Assembly (NCBI GenBank): GCA_023079485.1
Contig: CM041085.1
Span: forward strand, 92,205,115-92,269,114
Direction: 5' to 3'
Source of the DNA: Archilochus colubris
Lineage: Eukaryota > Chordata > Aves > Apodiformes > Trochilidae
Length of the DNA stretch: 64,000 nucleotides
The notes under the pieces were generated by a model. The model made no database searches. It was not told the DNA's origin and worked only from the letters and a program-made list of their open reading frames with translations. A program made the position numbers and the translations under genes. Positions 63,658-64,000 of the stretch are shown here, piece by piece (position 1 is the stretch's first letter; each line of letters begins with the position of its first letter).

Positions 63658-64000
63658 ATGGGATCACAGAACAATTCAAACGCCAAGGCACCTCAGGAGG
63701 TCCAAACCTTTAAAGAAGATTGACAACCTCTCACTGGGCAAAGTTCTCTTCTGCTGAGCTGTCCTTGTGGTGACAAAGTTTCTCCTTATATCCTTATATC
63801 CACTCCCAAGCTGCCATTTCGGCTTCTTCCTCATGCTCTCACCCTCCTGTGACACACCATTGGACATCCTGACTGTCTCCTCAAAAACCTCCCTGTACGT
63901 GTCTTCTGGACCTGTCTTGTCCTAGGACTGAACAAGCCCAACTCCCTCAGCCTCTCCTCACAGGGCAAGTGCTCCAGCTCTGACCATCTTGGTGGCATGT
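63658..64000 (-). repeat. CR1 LINE 3' region, continuing past the window edge
   Basis: Read on the plus strand, a GGGATCACAGAACAATTC start is followed by TTCTCCTTATATCC, then CTGTCTTGTCCTAGGACTG, then GAACAAGCCCAACTCCCTCA, GCCTCTCCTCACAGGGCAAG and TGACCATCTTGGTGGC. This is the reverse complement of the CR1 end of ORF2 and 3' UTR. The element runs off the window at 64000, so its 5' limit is unknown. A small ATATCCTT duplication near 63787-63801 is present. Confidence 0.92.

Noticed and set aside
34738..64000. Search for exons of TINAG, the neighbour upstream of FAM83B in mammals
   Set aside because: No frame with recognisable TINAG sequence was seen; the gene, if syntenic, lies beyond the window or was missed.

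Overview
The window looks like avian nuclear DNA: AT-rich, gene-poor sequence with scattered fragments of CR1 (chicken repeat 1) LINEs, several ending in the ATTCTGTG-type 3' tail typical of bird CR1, plus LTR sequences with alpharetrovirus character. The species cannot be fixed from what is visible. There are no bacterial-type genes, operons or CRISPR arrays, and I see no tRNA or rRNA genes.

One host gene is recognised with confidence: FAM83B on the minus strand. Its first coding exon (acceptor, ATG, 148 codons, donor) lies at 27847-28350. A CpG island at about 32590-33510, some 4.7 kb upstream in gene terms, is the natural promoter and non-coding exon 1 candidate. Positions 28351 to about 33048 would be intron 1. 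Everything below 27847 would be intron 2 or sequence holding later exons, none of which I could find. Positions above about 33.5 kb are 5' flanking or intergenic DNA.

The rest is repeats. There are CR1 fragments on both strands, the largest a 0.9 kb dead ORF2 tail at 2785-3711. Two 0.5 kb purine/pyrimidine microsatellites occur: GGAA on the gene strand in the intron, and AAAAG just upstream of the CpG island. A perfect 35-bp tandem duplication lies near 5.8 kb. A 318-bp apparent solo LTR at 43136-43453 has TG...CA ends and a 6-bp target duplication. A truncated minus-strand endogenous retrovirus at about 60390-61333 keeps its 5' LTR, a primer binding site matching tRNA-Phe, and an open matrix-region gag frame with no usable start codon.

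No undescribed multi-gene system is evident. The most informative observations are the alpharetrovirus-like provirus with a Phe primer site, the solo LTR with an internal U5 duplication, the two tiny upstream ORFs before the FAM83B start, and the G-rich telomere-like minisatellite inside the presumed FAM83B promoter island.
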